From positions 59,116,775 through 59,180,774 of the forward strand of contig NC_082637.1 in the NCBI RefSeq assembly GCF_030936135.1: a stretch of DNA of 64,000 bases. The letters are read 5' to 3'. Within the stretch, counting starts at the first letter, position 1; the number at the start of each line of letters is the position of its first letter. The notes below the pieces were generated by a model. The model saw nothing but the letters and a program-made list of their open reading frames with translations. It did no database searches and had not been told where the DNA came from. This stretch comes from Gavia stellata. Lineage: Eukaryota > Chordata > Aves > Gaviiformes > Gaviidae. Shown here in pieces: positions 27,401-39,500 of this stretch. Both the position numbers and the translations under genes were made by a program.

Positions 27401-29878
27401 AAATACAAAGAATAAAACATTTTAAAAAACTTTTCAAATACCAGAAAGTCCCCACATGAGTAATTGCAAAATATATGAAGCACTAAAATTTTTCAGTAAG
27501 TTTAATGCCAGGGATGCTTGAAACTTTTGTACTCTACACATGCCTTCTTACCCTTTCTAGAGGTATGCATGACATTTATGAAGATGGACACCCTGGGGCA
27601 CTGGAAAAAGAATCTCTTTTGGAGGTTTAGAGGGGGATTTACCTCAGGACTCTCTCTGTCCTTGGGTCTGCACAGCAGCAAGAAGCTTGGTGAAATCAAT
27701 GAGGTAGGCTTTCAATGCAGAATTTGGGAAGAGGTTTCACTTATACCCTACATGTCTGCTTCCTAAACACTCCCTCTACACTAGGCTGGTGGTCTCAACT
27801 AAAGAAAGGAGTCTGCTAGGGTCCTCACTTAGACTGAAAACCCAGCAAGGACAGAACATAAACCAGAATGTCCTCCAGAGCCTTCCTGTCTCTCTATGGC
27901 ACAGACGGATAAAATCTCCCTCAGCTCAGCAGCACATAGCCACAGAGCAGCTCAGCTGCAAAGCTAGGGTTTCTTCAGTACTGCCTCAGGAACAGGTTTC
28001 AATGGACTTTCAGAAGAAGGGAATGAAAGCACTGGGCTGAACTGCTGCAATGAGGAGCTGTGCTGTCAGTTTCTGACATAGGCCTGCACAGGATGGTCCC
28101 AGAAGGAAGCTTCAGACCAGCACCAACACAGTTCTGAGGGGCAGGCATGTGCCAAAAAGCAGTATTAACAAAGCAGTGCTCACAAATACCACAGGAGGGG
28201 TTCAGCTGTCTCACAGGCCTGGGCTTTTATTGGGATAACACATCTTGCTCTTGGAGCAAAAGTGATACAAGTGTATGACGTGTCTACTCACAGAGCTGCA
28301 CTGTTGCCAAAGCACTTTGTTGGTACAGCATCCTGTAATTTTGGATGAGCAAAGTGCTGAAGTAAGTATGGACCTCACTTGTTCTTGAGGTGAACTCAAA
28401 AAAACCTAGCCTCAATATGTATGCAAGCTTTTTTCTCTATAGAAGAGTGTCAGCCACATACCTCATTGCAAATACCTTTGCCAAGAACAGAAGGACCTGC
28501 TCTGTCCCCTGTTCATCTCAAACATAAAGTATGAACTCACCTTCAGGGCTGCTCTCACACAGTATAATCAGTGTTGCTTCCCTTGCATTTAGTGCAAGAA
28601 TAGCGACTTGCAAGAAAATGGCTCTGCCTTCCTGTCTTTAAAGGAAACCTTGCTTAATAAATACTCCTTTGAGTTTGGCTCTATTATATGTTCCTTTCTG
28701 CATGATGCCCACAAATATGCCTGCTCTATCCATTATATACAGGAAATCTGTGTCATCTAGGGCTTGTTTTCGCACCCCTGGATTTTCAAAGATCTGTTGG
28801 AGGTGTAGATCCAGTACATTTCAGATCCTCACTTAAACTCTCATGACAGAATTAGGCCTTCTGTTTTTGGGACTGATCCAACTGTAAAAAATCGTCATGA
28901 AAGCAAGGCTGTCCTGTCAATCATAGTTTGCACCAGGAAAAAGCCCAAATCAAAGAAAGATCTGAATTTCTCCACAGAGGAGAATCCAGTACAATGGTAT
29001 TTGTGCCAGTATCTTTCTGTTTGAGTCTAGGTTACAGTCAGAAACAGGCAGGATGACATGGCAGGTGATCTAGGATGGAAGGATTGTGTGCCTGTAGGCA
29101 ACTGTAGTGCAATCCTGAAAATTTTCTCTCATCGGTAAAGGGTTTTTTTCCTGCTATTCAGCACACCCCAAATCCCAAATGGACCCCAAGCCTAGCCCCT
29201 CAGCATAAAAACACCAGTGCCCAACCCTGATTTCAACTCTTCTATCAAAGTCTCTTCTATCAAAGTGTCCTGGCCCAGACCTTCTCTCCAAAAGCACCAA
29301 GTCCCAGGCACTTGGCTCAGAGCCACCAATACAGTAATCTCCACCTTTGAAGTATCAAGCAGCAAGGCCCAGATCTATAAAGGTATTTAGCCTCCCAGAC
29401 CTTTTCTACCTTGATACTTGAGGCCACATTTTTCAAATTGTCCCTTGCCACCATAAAAGCTAAACACACACCTGGTCCTACAAGGATCCAAACCACCAAA
29501 CAATAGAATCAAAACCTGACCAAGAAAAAAACGGAAAAAACAACACTGTATAAAGTTCATGCTTGGGAAAAGACTGCAGGAATTTCTGCATTGTGTCATT
29601 TGACACAGCAAACAAACCAACACCTATAAGTCAAATATCTTCTTCCCCTTCAACAGGATCCACATCCTGCCCCTGCCCTTCCCTAGATACAAGACTGAGT
29701 GGAAGAGGTTTGCTCTGTGGAGAAGTTACTGCCAAGACACACTCAAGGAGTAACTGAAGAGTTTAAACATAGGTGTCTGATATCATTTTAGAGACCTTTA
29801 AGCATCCCTCATGGCCTTCAGCTGCCAGTACATGACCTGTAGGATCTTTTGCACATCTTCAATACTTTACAGCGTCTA
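12438..29878. other. Gene-poor intergenic region
   Basis: More than 17 kb in which I find no supportable gene, tRNA, snRNA or complete transposon. Open frames up to about 160 codons occur (for example 14536-15021 + and 26376-26858 -). They overlap equally open frames on the other strand or in other frames, lack known domains, and have no convincing flanking splice sites. Minor features are a poly-C tract near 19410-19432, a short TA run near 19850-19860, a perfect 10-bp hairpin (20863-20890) and an exact 15-bp tandem duplication (29237-29266). Confidence 0.6.
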
Positions 29879-31325
29879 TCACAGAATCATAGAATGACTG
29901 ACGTTGGAAGCAATCTCTGGAGGTCATCTGGCCCAACCCTCCTGCTCAATCAGGGCCACCTAAAGCTGGTTGCCAGGACAGTGTCCAGGTGGCCTTTGAA
30001 AATCTCCAAGGAGGGAGACTCCACCACCTCTCTGGGCAACCTGTGGCAGTGCTCAGTCACCCTCACAGTAAAAAAGTGTTTCCTGATGTTTGGAGGGAAC
30101 GTCCTGTGTTTCAGTTTGTGCCCACTGAAAAGACCCTGGCTCCCTCTTCTTACACTCTCCTGTCAGATATCGGTACACATTGATGAGATCCCTCCTCAGC
30201 CTTCTCTGAGAAAGTACCAGCTCTCTCAGACTTTCTTTATATGAAGGATGCTCCAGGCCCTTAATCAACTTTGTGGCCCTTTGCTGGACTCTCTCCAGTA
30301 GCTCCATATGTCTCTTGCACTGAGGAACCCAAAACTCGACATAATACTCCAGGTGTGACTTTACCAGTGCTGAAGAGAGGGGAAAGATCACTCTCTCAAC
30401 CTGCTGGCAACACTCCTCCTAAAGTAGCCCAGCATACCATTCACCTGCTTTGCCACAAGGACACATTGCTGGTTCATGTCCAACTTGGTGTCCACCAGGA
30501 CCCCAGGTCCTTTTCTGCAAAGCTGCTTTCCGGCCAGTTGGTCTCCAGCATATACTGGTGCGTGAGGTTATTCCTCCCCAGGGGCAGGACTTTGCACTTC
30601 CCTTTGCTGAACTGTATGAGGTCAAGGTCCTGCTAAACAACAGCGCGACCCTCAGCCACTTCTCCCAGTTTTGTATCAGCAGTAAACTTGCTGAAGGCAC
30701 ACTCTGTCCCATCATCCAGATCATTAATGAAGATGTTGAAACAGTATTGGACTGAGTATTAACCCCTGGGTGCACCACTAGGTACTGGCCTCAAACTTCA
30801 TGCCACTGATCACTACACTCTGGGCCCGGCCATTCAGCCAGTTTTCAATCCACCTCACTATCTGCTCATCCAGCCCATACATCATCAGCTTCTCTGAGGA
30901 TCTTATGGAAGACAGTGTCAAAAAAGTTACTGAAGTCAAGGTAGGCAACATCTACTGCTCTACCCTCATATACCAAGCCAGTAATTTCATCATAGAAGGT
31001 TATCAGCTTCATTAAGCAGGACTTCCTCTTTGTAAATCCATGCTGACAATCCCAATCCCTTCTTTCCAGGAATGAATAGTTTCCAGCATTAATTGTTTCA
31101 CCACCACCTCAGGAGTCAAGATGAGACTGACTGGCCTGTAGTTCCCCAAGTACTCCTTCTTCTCCTCTTTGAAGACAGGAGTGACATTTGCTTTCCTCCA
31201 GTGCTCAGGAGCCTCTCTCAATCAGCACGATCATTCAAAGATTATCAAGAGTGGCCTCACAATGACATCTGCCAGCTCCCTCAGCACTCATGGGTGCATC
31301 TCATCAGGGCCCATGGCCTTAGGTG
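29879..31325 (-). mobile_element. 5'-truncated, inactive CR1 LINE (reverse-transcriptase remnant)
   Basis: The 3' end lies at the left (cacagaatcatagaatgact), so the element reads right to left. Minus-strand frames give CR1 ORF2 reverse-transcriptase blocks: a segment with WRKANVTPVFK and NYRPVSL (31221-31012) and a C-terminal segment with [20 protein letters not shown] and [12 protein letters not shown] (30391-30053). Several frameshifts and stops separate the blocks. At the polymerase site near 30660-30700 the usual FADD motif reads F-T-A-D, so a catalytic aspartate position is disrupted. The endonuclease domain and ORF1 are missing, as expected for 5'-truncated insertions. The right boundary is approximate; recognisable CR1 sequence ends near 'ggcccatggcctt'. 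Confidence 0.92.
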
Positions 31326-34300
31326 AACAAGAGAAGAACCAAGTCCTTCTTCCTTCAGACTTCCCTGCAGTCTCCCAGACACCTAAACAAATTCATTCCT
31401 ACGGTGCTTGATAAGCAAACAGCCAAACTGAGGCCAAACCATTCGTTGCAAGCAGTGACACAGTCATTTTTTACCAACCACAGATTGGGGGGGTGAAGAT
31501 GCAAGCCTGCTTTCTGAGTGTTGGTAATGCATGAAAGGCATTTTCAGTCTCCTGTGTCCAACTCTGGGCTCCTTGATTTGTTATTTGGGACCAAAGTGAA
31601 AATGTTTTGCTTGTTCCCTATTGCTAGGAACTGCACAAATCCACTGGCATCAGTAACTCAGAGCCTTCTGTACATGCACATAGAAGTAAGGACCTGATGT
31701 TAAACAGCAAGATTAAGCTAATAGGAAGGGCTGTTTCCTGTCTATGCCTGTATTTACTCAGTGTGACACTTTCTAGATAGGCCTGGGAGGAGGCTTATTG
31801 CTAAGTGTGGAGTGACCACCATTTTTCAGAGAAAAGACCCACGTACATTTGGATCACTGTTGTTTTCTGACAGGAGCGTGTTTTTTCTCTTGTCTACCTG
31901 CTGTTAACCAAAAAACTGTACACCTTGATCCTTAGCTGTCCTCTGCTGCTCAGATGTCTGCAGCTGTGGAAGAAAACCCCATGTTTCCCCTGGTCTGACC
32001 AAGGACAGGGAATGAGCAGTTGCCTGGGTCATACCAGAGCAGCTGGCTAAATCTTCCCAGGGCAACTTTCAAGCCTAAACATATGCTGCCACAGGGGTGA
32101 GCCACCTTCAGAGCAGGCACCTCTCTGAGACTTGGGACAGCAGCACTCAGTGCCTCTCATTGCTCTGTCAGGGAAGGCCTGACAGGGAGCTCTGAGACCA
32201 CCAGCCAGAGCTCTCTCATGCTCAGATACCTGACCACGATGCTCCCTTCATAAACAGTCAACTCTGTGAAGAACCAGGGTTTATTGGAAAGTGCTGGATC
32301 TTGGCTGGTCCCCGTGTTATACCCCATCACAGCAGTAAGGTAAAAGGCAGGTAAAGGTATCTTCCCCAAGTTCGGTTAAGGGCAGAGGTTGTCTGAGGAC
32401 CATCCTCTAACAGCGGTGTTCTTTCTGTAACAACCGAGTGCTCTTTTCTGCATGCTTTTTCTCATAAAAAATCACATGCGAACTGGCCTTATAGTCACAT
32501 GGATCTGCTTCCTGAAAGATTAATTAGACCTCATGACTCCTGCATATGGTCACAGGCCTCCTCAGAGAACTTTGAAATCCACATGGCTCTCCTTGAGCTA
32601 ATCACTCAACTCCCTCAAAATATTTGTTTTTATATTTGCTTTTTCTAGCACAAGAGCAAGTATCGAACTGAGTCACCAAGGTATATAGGGATCTCCAATC
32701 TTCCCAGGTAAAAAAAGTGTGAGCAAAATGTGATCCTATTTTTAATACAGGACACCAGATGGGCTCTTCTTGTTTTCTAGGTAAACATCCCATGCCAACT
32801 CCAATAAATCCTACCTCCAGCCTGCTTCCATACATATTTAGCTATACAAACCTAGTGTTCCCAGACTTCTGCTTCACAACAACATAGCAGGGATTGCAGT
32901 TCAATGCTGTCACAACAGTCAGAAGATAACCACCATTACAAATACTTCCTTGAACGCCATCTGTGCAGGATCCTGCAGGTCCAGTAGAGCTTGAAGGTTT
33001 TGAAATTAGAAAAACAGAAGTAAACATGCTTTCCTCTGCCACCATATAGCTTGTGTACTAAACCATTACTCTGAGAATCTTATTACATACAGCCACATTA
33101 CTGGGATGACAACAGAGAACTTAGCCAAAACCTGACTCAGGAGAAAGACCTGATTTCACTGACTGTTGGAACAGGCTGTGGACATGTAAATAAATGTGAT
33201 GTTTTGCTCCTGGAAGCAGAGAGATGCTATTATATGTCATATGCTATTGATTTTACTTTCAAGGAGTTGTGGCTAACTAAATGTATTAGCCATTCACCAC
33301 ACTGTATGGCACTAGCTACAGAAACTCAAGTGCCTTTAGCATGTTAACACCCTTGGATTTTTGGATGAAGCTTTGACCTTTTTTAAAATATGAGTAATTT
33401 TTTTTAAATATTCATCCATTTGAATCTGAACAAGCTACTGGGTCTTATTAAGCCTGCAAGCCTAGTGACTTTCCACACAGAGCTTTCCCATTTGCCTCCC
33501 TCTCAACCCAGAGTCCCCACTGTTATGGGCCCAGGATCCCCTTTCCACTCCTGGAAAAAGCCTGGCCAGGCTTTTACAAAGGGGATGAAAAGGGCCAGTG
33601 GAAGGCCCCAGCCAGCCTGAGGAGTCCACAGCCCCTCACTGCAGTGGCTGGTAGAAACCACCTCTTTTTCTGTCATTCTGGAAGTTCAGACCCTGCCTTT
33701 CTCCTTCGGTAACTTTACTGCTCTGTTTGTTATATTGAATTTCTGCTGTGTTTGCAGTGACATTTTTGTAACTGAGCCTGCATGAACTACATTAAGAGAG
33801 TCTGTTCTTTCCTGAGTGGATTTTGTTCACATGCCATTTTCACAGGAACATCCTGGAGTCAAATAAAGGGACAAAGAGGAGGGTAGAACAAGAAAAGCTA
33901 GTATAGCAAGGTTAATTGTTTCATCAGAGATTGCTTGAAAAGTGTCTTCTATCCCTCCTTGCCCCAACGCAGAGAGAGGTAAGTATATCTTAGAAGGGAT
34001 CAGAGGAGTTAACATTTACTCTCAACTTCCTGCAACACCAGCTCAGGGCTCCGAATTCCCACACAGGAGCAGAAAAAAACCTTCTGCAAAACTTCCAGGT
34101 CCACGTTTCAGTTTCCTCCATGCTCAATGCCTCCTGCAGAGGACTCCAGACAGTAAAAACTGCAAATCAGAGATCAAGTGAACCTGTAAGATGTTGTTGA
34201 AAGCCCAGGCAAAATTAGCAGGGAAAGGGTGGTGCTACCTGCCTTCCAATAGGAAAGGCTGGTGGAGGGGTGTTGAGATCAGGCATGGATGTTTGAAGCC

Positions 34301-35789
34301 ATTGGTGTATATCCTATATATCACTATACTATCCCTCATTTTAATATCCCATACAACTAACTGTACAAAGGCAAAGCCTTTTTTTCTCCCCTCTCATTAC
34401 CAGACGGCCAGGCTGCTGTCAGCTGTGTGCCAGCTGCCCAACCTGGCCAGCAATGCAAGCAGCACAGTTTGAGTTCACCATGCAGCCTGTTCCTCAGAAG
34501 AACACCCCTGTTCACTGGGGTTATCTCCATCCCCAAGCCACTGGTCTGGTCAAATAGGGGGAAGAGTGGGAGGAATTGAAACTTCTGCAAAATTGATAAA
34601 AATTGATCAAAATATTATTAAATATGTAATGATTTTTTAGACTGTAGACTGAATGGACATTGTGCAACAACATTTTACCAAGACTTGTTCCCTAAAGGAG
34701 AGGCCAGAAGACAAAGCCAGATATGGCACCTGAGGGTCTGGTTTTGTGTGAGAAGATAGGCACTCAATTAGGCCTAAATAACTTGTACATCCTTAGGTGA
34801 CTCACAAGCCCAGTCAAGGCTAGGGAGAATGCAACCCTCTGCTATGTTTGTCATTTGTGCAGAGAAGTAGCAGTGGACATACCACAGAAATGACCTGTTG
34901 CTACTCTAAGCCAAGGGACAGTGAGGGAAAACCTTGTCAAAGGTTCACTTTATGCATCCAGCAGCCCTCCCTCCTACATAAAGCCTTACACTTACATGTT
35001 GCCATGCCTATACAGGTATGTCTGCAGAGACTGCCTGAGACTAACAGGGACCTTTCAGCTAGGGAAGCCAAGACAAAGGCATGTAATACTGAGCTGTGCA
35101 GAGCCTCAGACACCGTGGGGGTACTTTACAGCACCTCTGAAGCCTGTGGTCATGTTTTCCTGCACACTGGGGAAAGCAGCAGTACAACTCATATGGCACA
35201 AGGCACCAGGGCAAGAACACTTTACTGTCCCTGCAAGCACTCAAGTGTGCTCATTGGTCTGAAGGCATTTGGTTAGTTTTCAGAGCAGACTCAGGGCTCC
35301 CTTGGGACAGGTCAAACATGCAGGCCCCAGGACCTGGGAAGGGTCAGAGGTACAGCTGTAAACAAGCCACAGCAAGCCACAGCTTTGAAATGGGGTATGT
35401 GAAGGCAAGAAGAAGCTGGAATCAGACTTCTAAAGTTCTGGCTGCTGCTTGCTTCCAGACCTGTGTTTGGAAGACTCGCTTGTTCGATGCAGGCGCCATA
35501 CATGCTTCCCAAGCTCCTTGCCTTGAGACAGCTGCAAGTTCCTGTTGTTCTGAACAGATCTGGGTAGTCTTGGCAATGTTAAAAACACAAGGTGTCATTG
35601 ACACTAGCTGGTAATATCCACAGAGTAGGCTTAGCAGATGTAAGGCTGCTTGCATCTCCTAACTGCTGTGCGTGCACAGGTGGTACGCAGCAGAGAAATG
35701 GCTCCCTGAGACAGAGGAGCACACTAGGAGGCAATACTGCCTAACACGCGGGGCACCCTGAGTACAGACCCCCGTTTGCCACGTTGCCC
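31326..35789. other. Intergenic region upstream of the GNE promoter
   Basis: No gene or complete repeat is supported. Both strands carry scattered short open frames in ordinary base composition. The right end grades into the first CpG island, so the last few hundred bases may be proximal promoter sequence of GNE. Confidence 0.5.
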
Positions 35790-36510
35790 TGCAGGGATAC
35801 CGGCACGGCCTTTGCAAGTGCAGTGCTGAAGCCTTGCCCCTCAGGACGCCTGGCGACCCCGGCGCGGCTCGGCGCGGGCTCATCCCAGAACAGCCGGGAA
35901 GTCCAAGCAGAAGCCCACATCCCTGGCTTCTCCGGCGCCTTCCACGCGGCTCGGCGGCGGGGGGAGGCGGTGCTTGCGGCGCGGGGCAGTCCCGGCGTGG
36001 CCCCGGCCCCGGGTGCCGCTCCCGCGGCGGCCCGGCGGCCCCGGCCTGGCAGCGGCAGAGCCGCCCGGGAAGCGATTCGGCGCCGGGGACCCGCCGGCCG
36101 CCATGGGTACCAACGCGCCGCCGCGCCGGGAGACGCTCGCCCGCGGCCCCCACGTAAGTCAGCGCTTTCGCTCGCCGCCGGCGGGGATCTCAAGGGGGGA
36201 GGGCCCGGCAGTGCAGGCGGGGGACCGCCTGCGGGCGTGCAGGGGCTGCGAGAGCCGCCCTTTGTCAGCAGCTGTACCCCAGGCGGCTGAGCGAGCCGGG
36301 GCGGCGGGCAGCGGCCGGGGGGCCCGCGCCCTCCATGGGGGAGGCAGCGTTCCGCCGAGGCCGTAACTGCAGGCGGCCCGGGCGAGGGAAGCCTGCGGGG
36401 GAGGTCGAGCCGGCACCCGGCGTGCGGTGAACCCCAGGAGGGAGCTCCCCTGCCCGCTCGGCGAGGATGTCATGGCAGGTGCTGTCTCCAGGGCCAACGA
36501 GGGACCCGTC
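35790..36510. promoter_or_regulatory. GNE: CpG island 1, likely promoter of the long GNE isoform
   Basis: From about 35790 the sequence becomes strongly GC-rich and dense in CpG (for example ggcgaccccggcgcggctcggcgcggg and gccgcccgggaagcgattcggcgccgg). It returns to normal composition after about 36510. In a CpG-depleted vertebrate background this marks an unmethylated promoter. It encloses the proposed GNE first coding exon (36103-36153). No TATA box is evident, as usual for CpG-island promoters, and the transcription start cannot be fixed. Long open frames on both strands here follow from the scarcity of stop codons in GC-rich DNA and are not taken as genes. Confidence 0.85.
36103..36153 (+). 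CDS. GNE: GNE alternative first coding exon (long-isoform N-terminus)
   Basis: The ATG sits in a strong Kozak context (gccgccatgg) inside CpG island 1. It opens 17 codons, MGTNAPPRRETLARGPH, followed directly by a consensus GTAAGT donor (36154-36159). The exon ends in phase 0. Exon 2 at 50952 begins in phase 0 with codons for EVYFKNLSK and reads without a stop into the canonical start methionine, so splicing gives an N-terminal extension of 32 residues. The human 753-residue GNE isoform, recalled from memory, begins METYGYLQRESCFQGPH followed by ELYFKNLSK. Length, the R-E pair and the terminal GPH agree, while the rest is diverged. The joining is inferred from phase and similarity; no transcript was available. 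The function of this extension is not established here. Confidence 0.75.
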
Positions 36511-39500
36511 TCTGCACCTCCGTTTCTCCATCTGGCATATGGGATTTGCGGCCGTGCTGGCTAATGTGCTGGGCATTTAGAAGTTATCCGGAGAACGGTG
36601 CTAAATGGTTGCCCATTTGTGCCCATTCTCTTTGTATTCTCTTTTCATTGTTAAGTCCATAGCAAGCTATGGGGAACTGGTGACCTTCCCAAAGCTAGCA
36701 CTCTATTCCTTGTTACTGTGACTTCCTTGTCTATTATTTGGGAGATGAGAGATTAGGTTTGGACTCACCCATGTTAGGGTACTACCTGGAGAGTGCTCTC
36801 AGCACAGTTTTAGGATTAATCAGGTTGGTTTTTTGCTGATGTACCAGTGGCAATGAGGAATGACCCCACCATGCCAAGTGCTGTACAGGCACAGTCAGAA
36901 GAAAGACATGGACCCTCAAAGGATTCACATCGGAGCAGGATATGGATGGAGTGGGAGAAGAGACATGAATGCAAGCAGGGTAGCAAGGGGGCTTGAGCTC
37001 TCTGGGGTAATTTTTTAGATAGGTTTTCTCAGAAGGCATTCTGGTAACAAGTGAAGTGAAAACAACATTGAGGGAAAGGCAGAGGAGAGGTATACAGCAG
37101 GAAGAAGAGGGACAGCAGGTCCAGAAGGATTGGGAAGGTGGCACTGGAGACAGGGCCAAAGAGCCAGCCAAGCCTGCCAGGGGTTGTCCTGATTCCTTGC
37201 CCCTTGGCCAGCACTCCCACTGCAGAAAGTAGTTCTGCTGATGCTGTTGCCCCAGGCTGTTCACTTTGCCACCTGTAGAGCAGGTTTTGTGGCTGCCTGT
37301 CAGCTGTTTTATGCTACCAGGGGATATGGCTCTACATGCAGGAAGGGTGTGGAAAAGGCATTGGAGGTGCTATCTGCCAAAATACAGAACAACAGGTGTG
37401 TGCCTATTATGCCTGTGCCATTTAAGTCTGAATGTCTTACCATGTCAGCTGGAAACAGCTCTTTCTCTGAAGTGTTTCTTTACATACCCGCCCTTTCCTC
37501 TTGTCTCCCAGTCAGCTTTGACTTCAGATTTGGCTCCAGGTCTCCCTGAGATCTGGAGGTGTTGAGAAGTCTCATCAGCTTGGATATTCTCCAGTGAAAT
37601 CTTCCATTTAGGACTCAGATTTAGGCTTTAAGGACATTAATTTCCAACAAACACTGAAAATATGTCCATTGTCCTTATTTTTAAGTAAGAAATAATTGAC
37701 AACATTTTTTGCCCTCTTGTAGCAGTGTTTCCCTATGGTGCTCTTAAGTCCAAATGTGACACCACTGTATCAGTACATCAGATGCTAAAAAGTAAACCAA
37801 CTTAGGGACAGAAGTGAAAATTAACAAAGCTCCCCATTCATATTAAGGAAATAAAGGGCACTGATCGAAACTATAGAACATTTGCATGTCCCCCAAGGTT
37901 TTAAATAAGAATGTTAGTACACAAAAACTGAATGGACGCTTTGTCTAGGGAGCACTCTTTTACCATAAGATTTCTCACCTCTGCTGCATTGCTCCTTTAG
38001 CATATCATACTTAAGAAGTCTACCTGCAGCCTGAAGAACTTAAACTAGTAAGAAGGTTGGCAGCCCACACTAGGGGAAGTAGTTAAGGAAAGGAGATTCC
38101 CATCAACACTGTGGTGCTCAGGGAAAGAGGATTTTTATGGGTTATATGAAACTGAGACTAGGGCAGAGTCAAGGATCCCTGTAATCTTTTCCATAAACCA
38201 GCATGATTTCATGTGGTAGAAGCCAATCATAGTGATTTTCCCACTAAGTACTTAGCTTTGAAAATACAAAATGTCCTTTCGAAAGTCCTGTTCAAATTGG
38301 ATGCTTTTTCTTACAATTTCATTGTAAAAGTTTAAGATGGCTCATAGAACTTTGTATGAGAAAATACAGGCATGACAGCATGCTATACAATGTCAGTATT
38401 TCATAACTGCCTTTCAGAGATACACAATGAGGTTTCAGAAAGCACAGGAAAATTATGAGGGAGAGCCTCTCACAACATGGTGTCTAACTAGCCAAATGGC
38501 AGGGACATACAGGCTGAGTTTCTAATAGATATTGCCTCAGCAGCTGGGCCAGTCAGAAAGTGATCTGTAACCACATGATTTTGAGTAACCTCCTACATTC
38601 TGGCACATAGACAGCCTTGGGAAAATAGACTGCTAGCCTCTAAATGGTGTATGGTCTTTCCCAGAGGGACTTGACATAGCCTACGGACATGTGTGTTGAA
38701 GTTAGAACATCAATCAGGAGAGTTGCCATTCCTGCAAAATCAGAGAATATTTTACCAGTTGCTTTTATTTCTTTGTAATTCTGGACCATCTTTCATTAAA
38801 ACATCCAGTACTAAATCAAAGTTTTAATAAAAGAACATGGATAGCAAATCCAGCTGAGAAAATGAGACTATCCTGAAAGTTAAGTCACAATAACAGTTGA
38901 CTCAGATGCTCTTCATGTGACTTTTTTTCCAGATAAGTATCAAAAAGAAGGAAGGGAATAAGTAAATGGCCATTTAACATGTGGGGTTTTTTTTCTTTCC
39001 TAAATGTCACGCTGAACTCCCAAGATTTGCTCGTCATCATTTACAAGGTCCTGGCTTCCTGTCCAAGTAAAGCACATTTACAGAAGGTTTGTTGGTTGAA
39101 GTCTGTCTATGCAGTCTTTAGAGATAGTAACTCTTTTAAAATTGTGTGCTTGTTTTTACTTTTCCTTGACTTTTGTTTCCTGTTTGGAAAAACAAAACTA
39201 TTTCTGGAGATTGCTGGTAAGGAAAATAAGGACTATAGATACTCCAAACAAAAAATTAGGACATTTTATTCTTGACCCAGAATGAAAAACAGGTGTAATT
39301 TTGTGTAATGCCTGGTACAGAAAGCACTGGTTTTTTGACTGGCATTTGAGCCTTCCATTACATCCCTGCAAGCTTCTTTAAATGAAAAATCTGAATTTGT
39401 TTCAGGAAATTATAATAGCTATGCAATAGTTTAGGATTTAAAACTGCTGTAAAAGTCACATGATTAAAGAAGACATTTGAATAACTCAGCTAATGATACC

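Noticed and set aside
36103..36120. Possible N-myristoylation of the long GNE isoform because it begins Met-Gly
   Set aside because: Position 6 is proline, which does not fit the usual requirement for a small residue there.
35659..36576. Multiple long open frames on both strands in CpG island 1 (up to 168 codons)
   Set aside because: They reflect GC-rich composition. Only the 17-codon frame at 36103 has a strong start, a donor in the right phase and a recognisable homologue.
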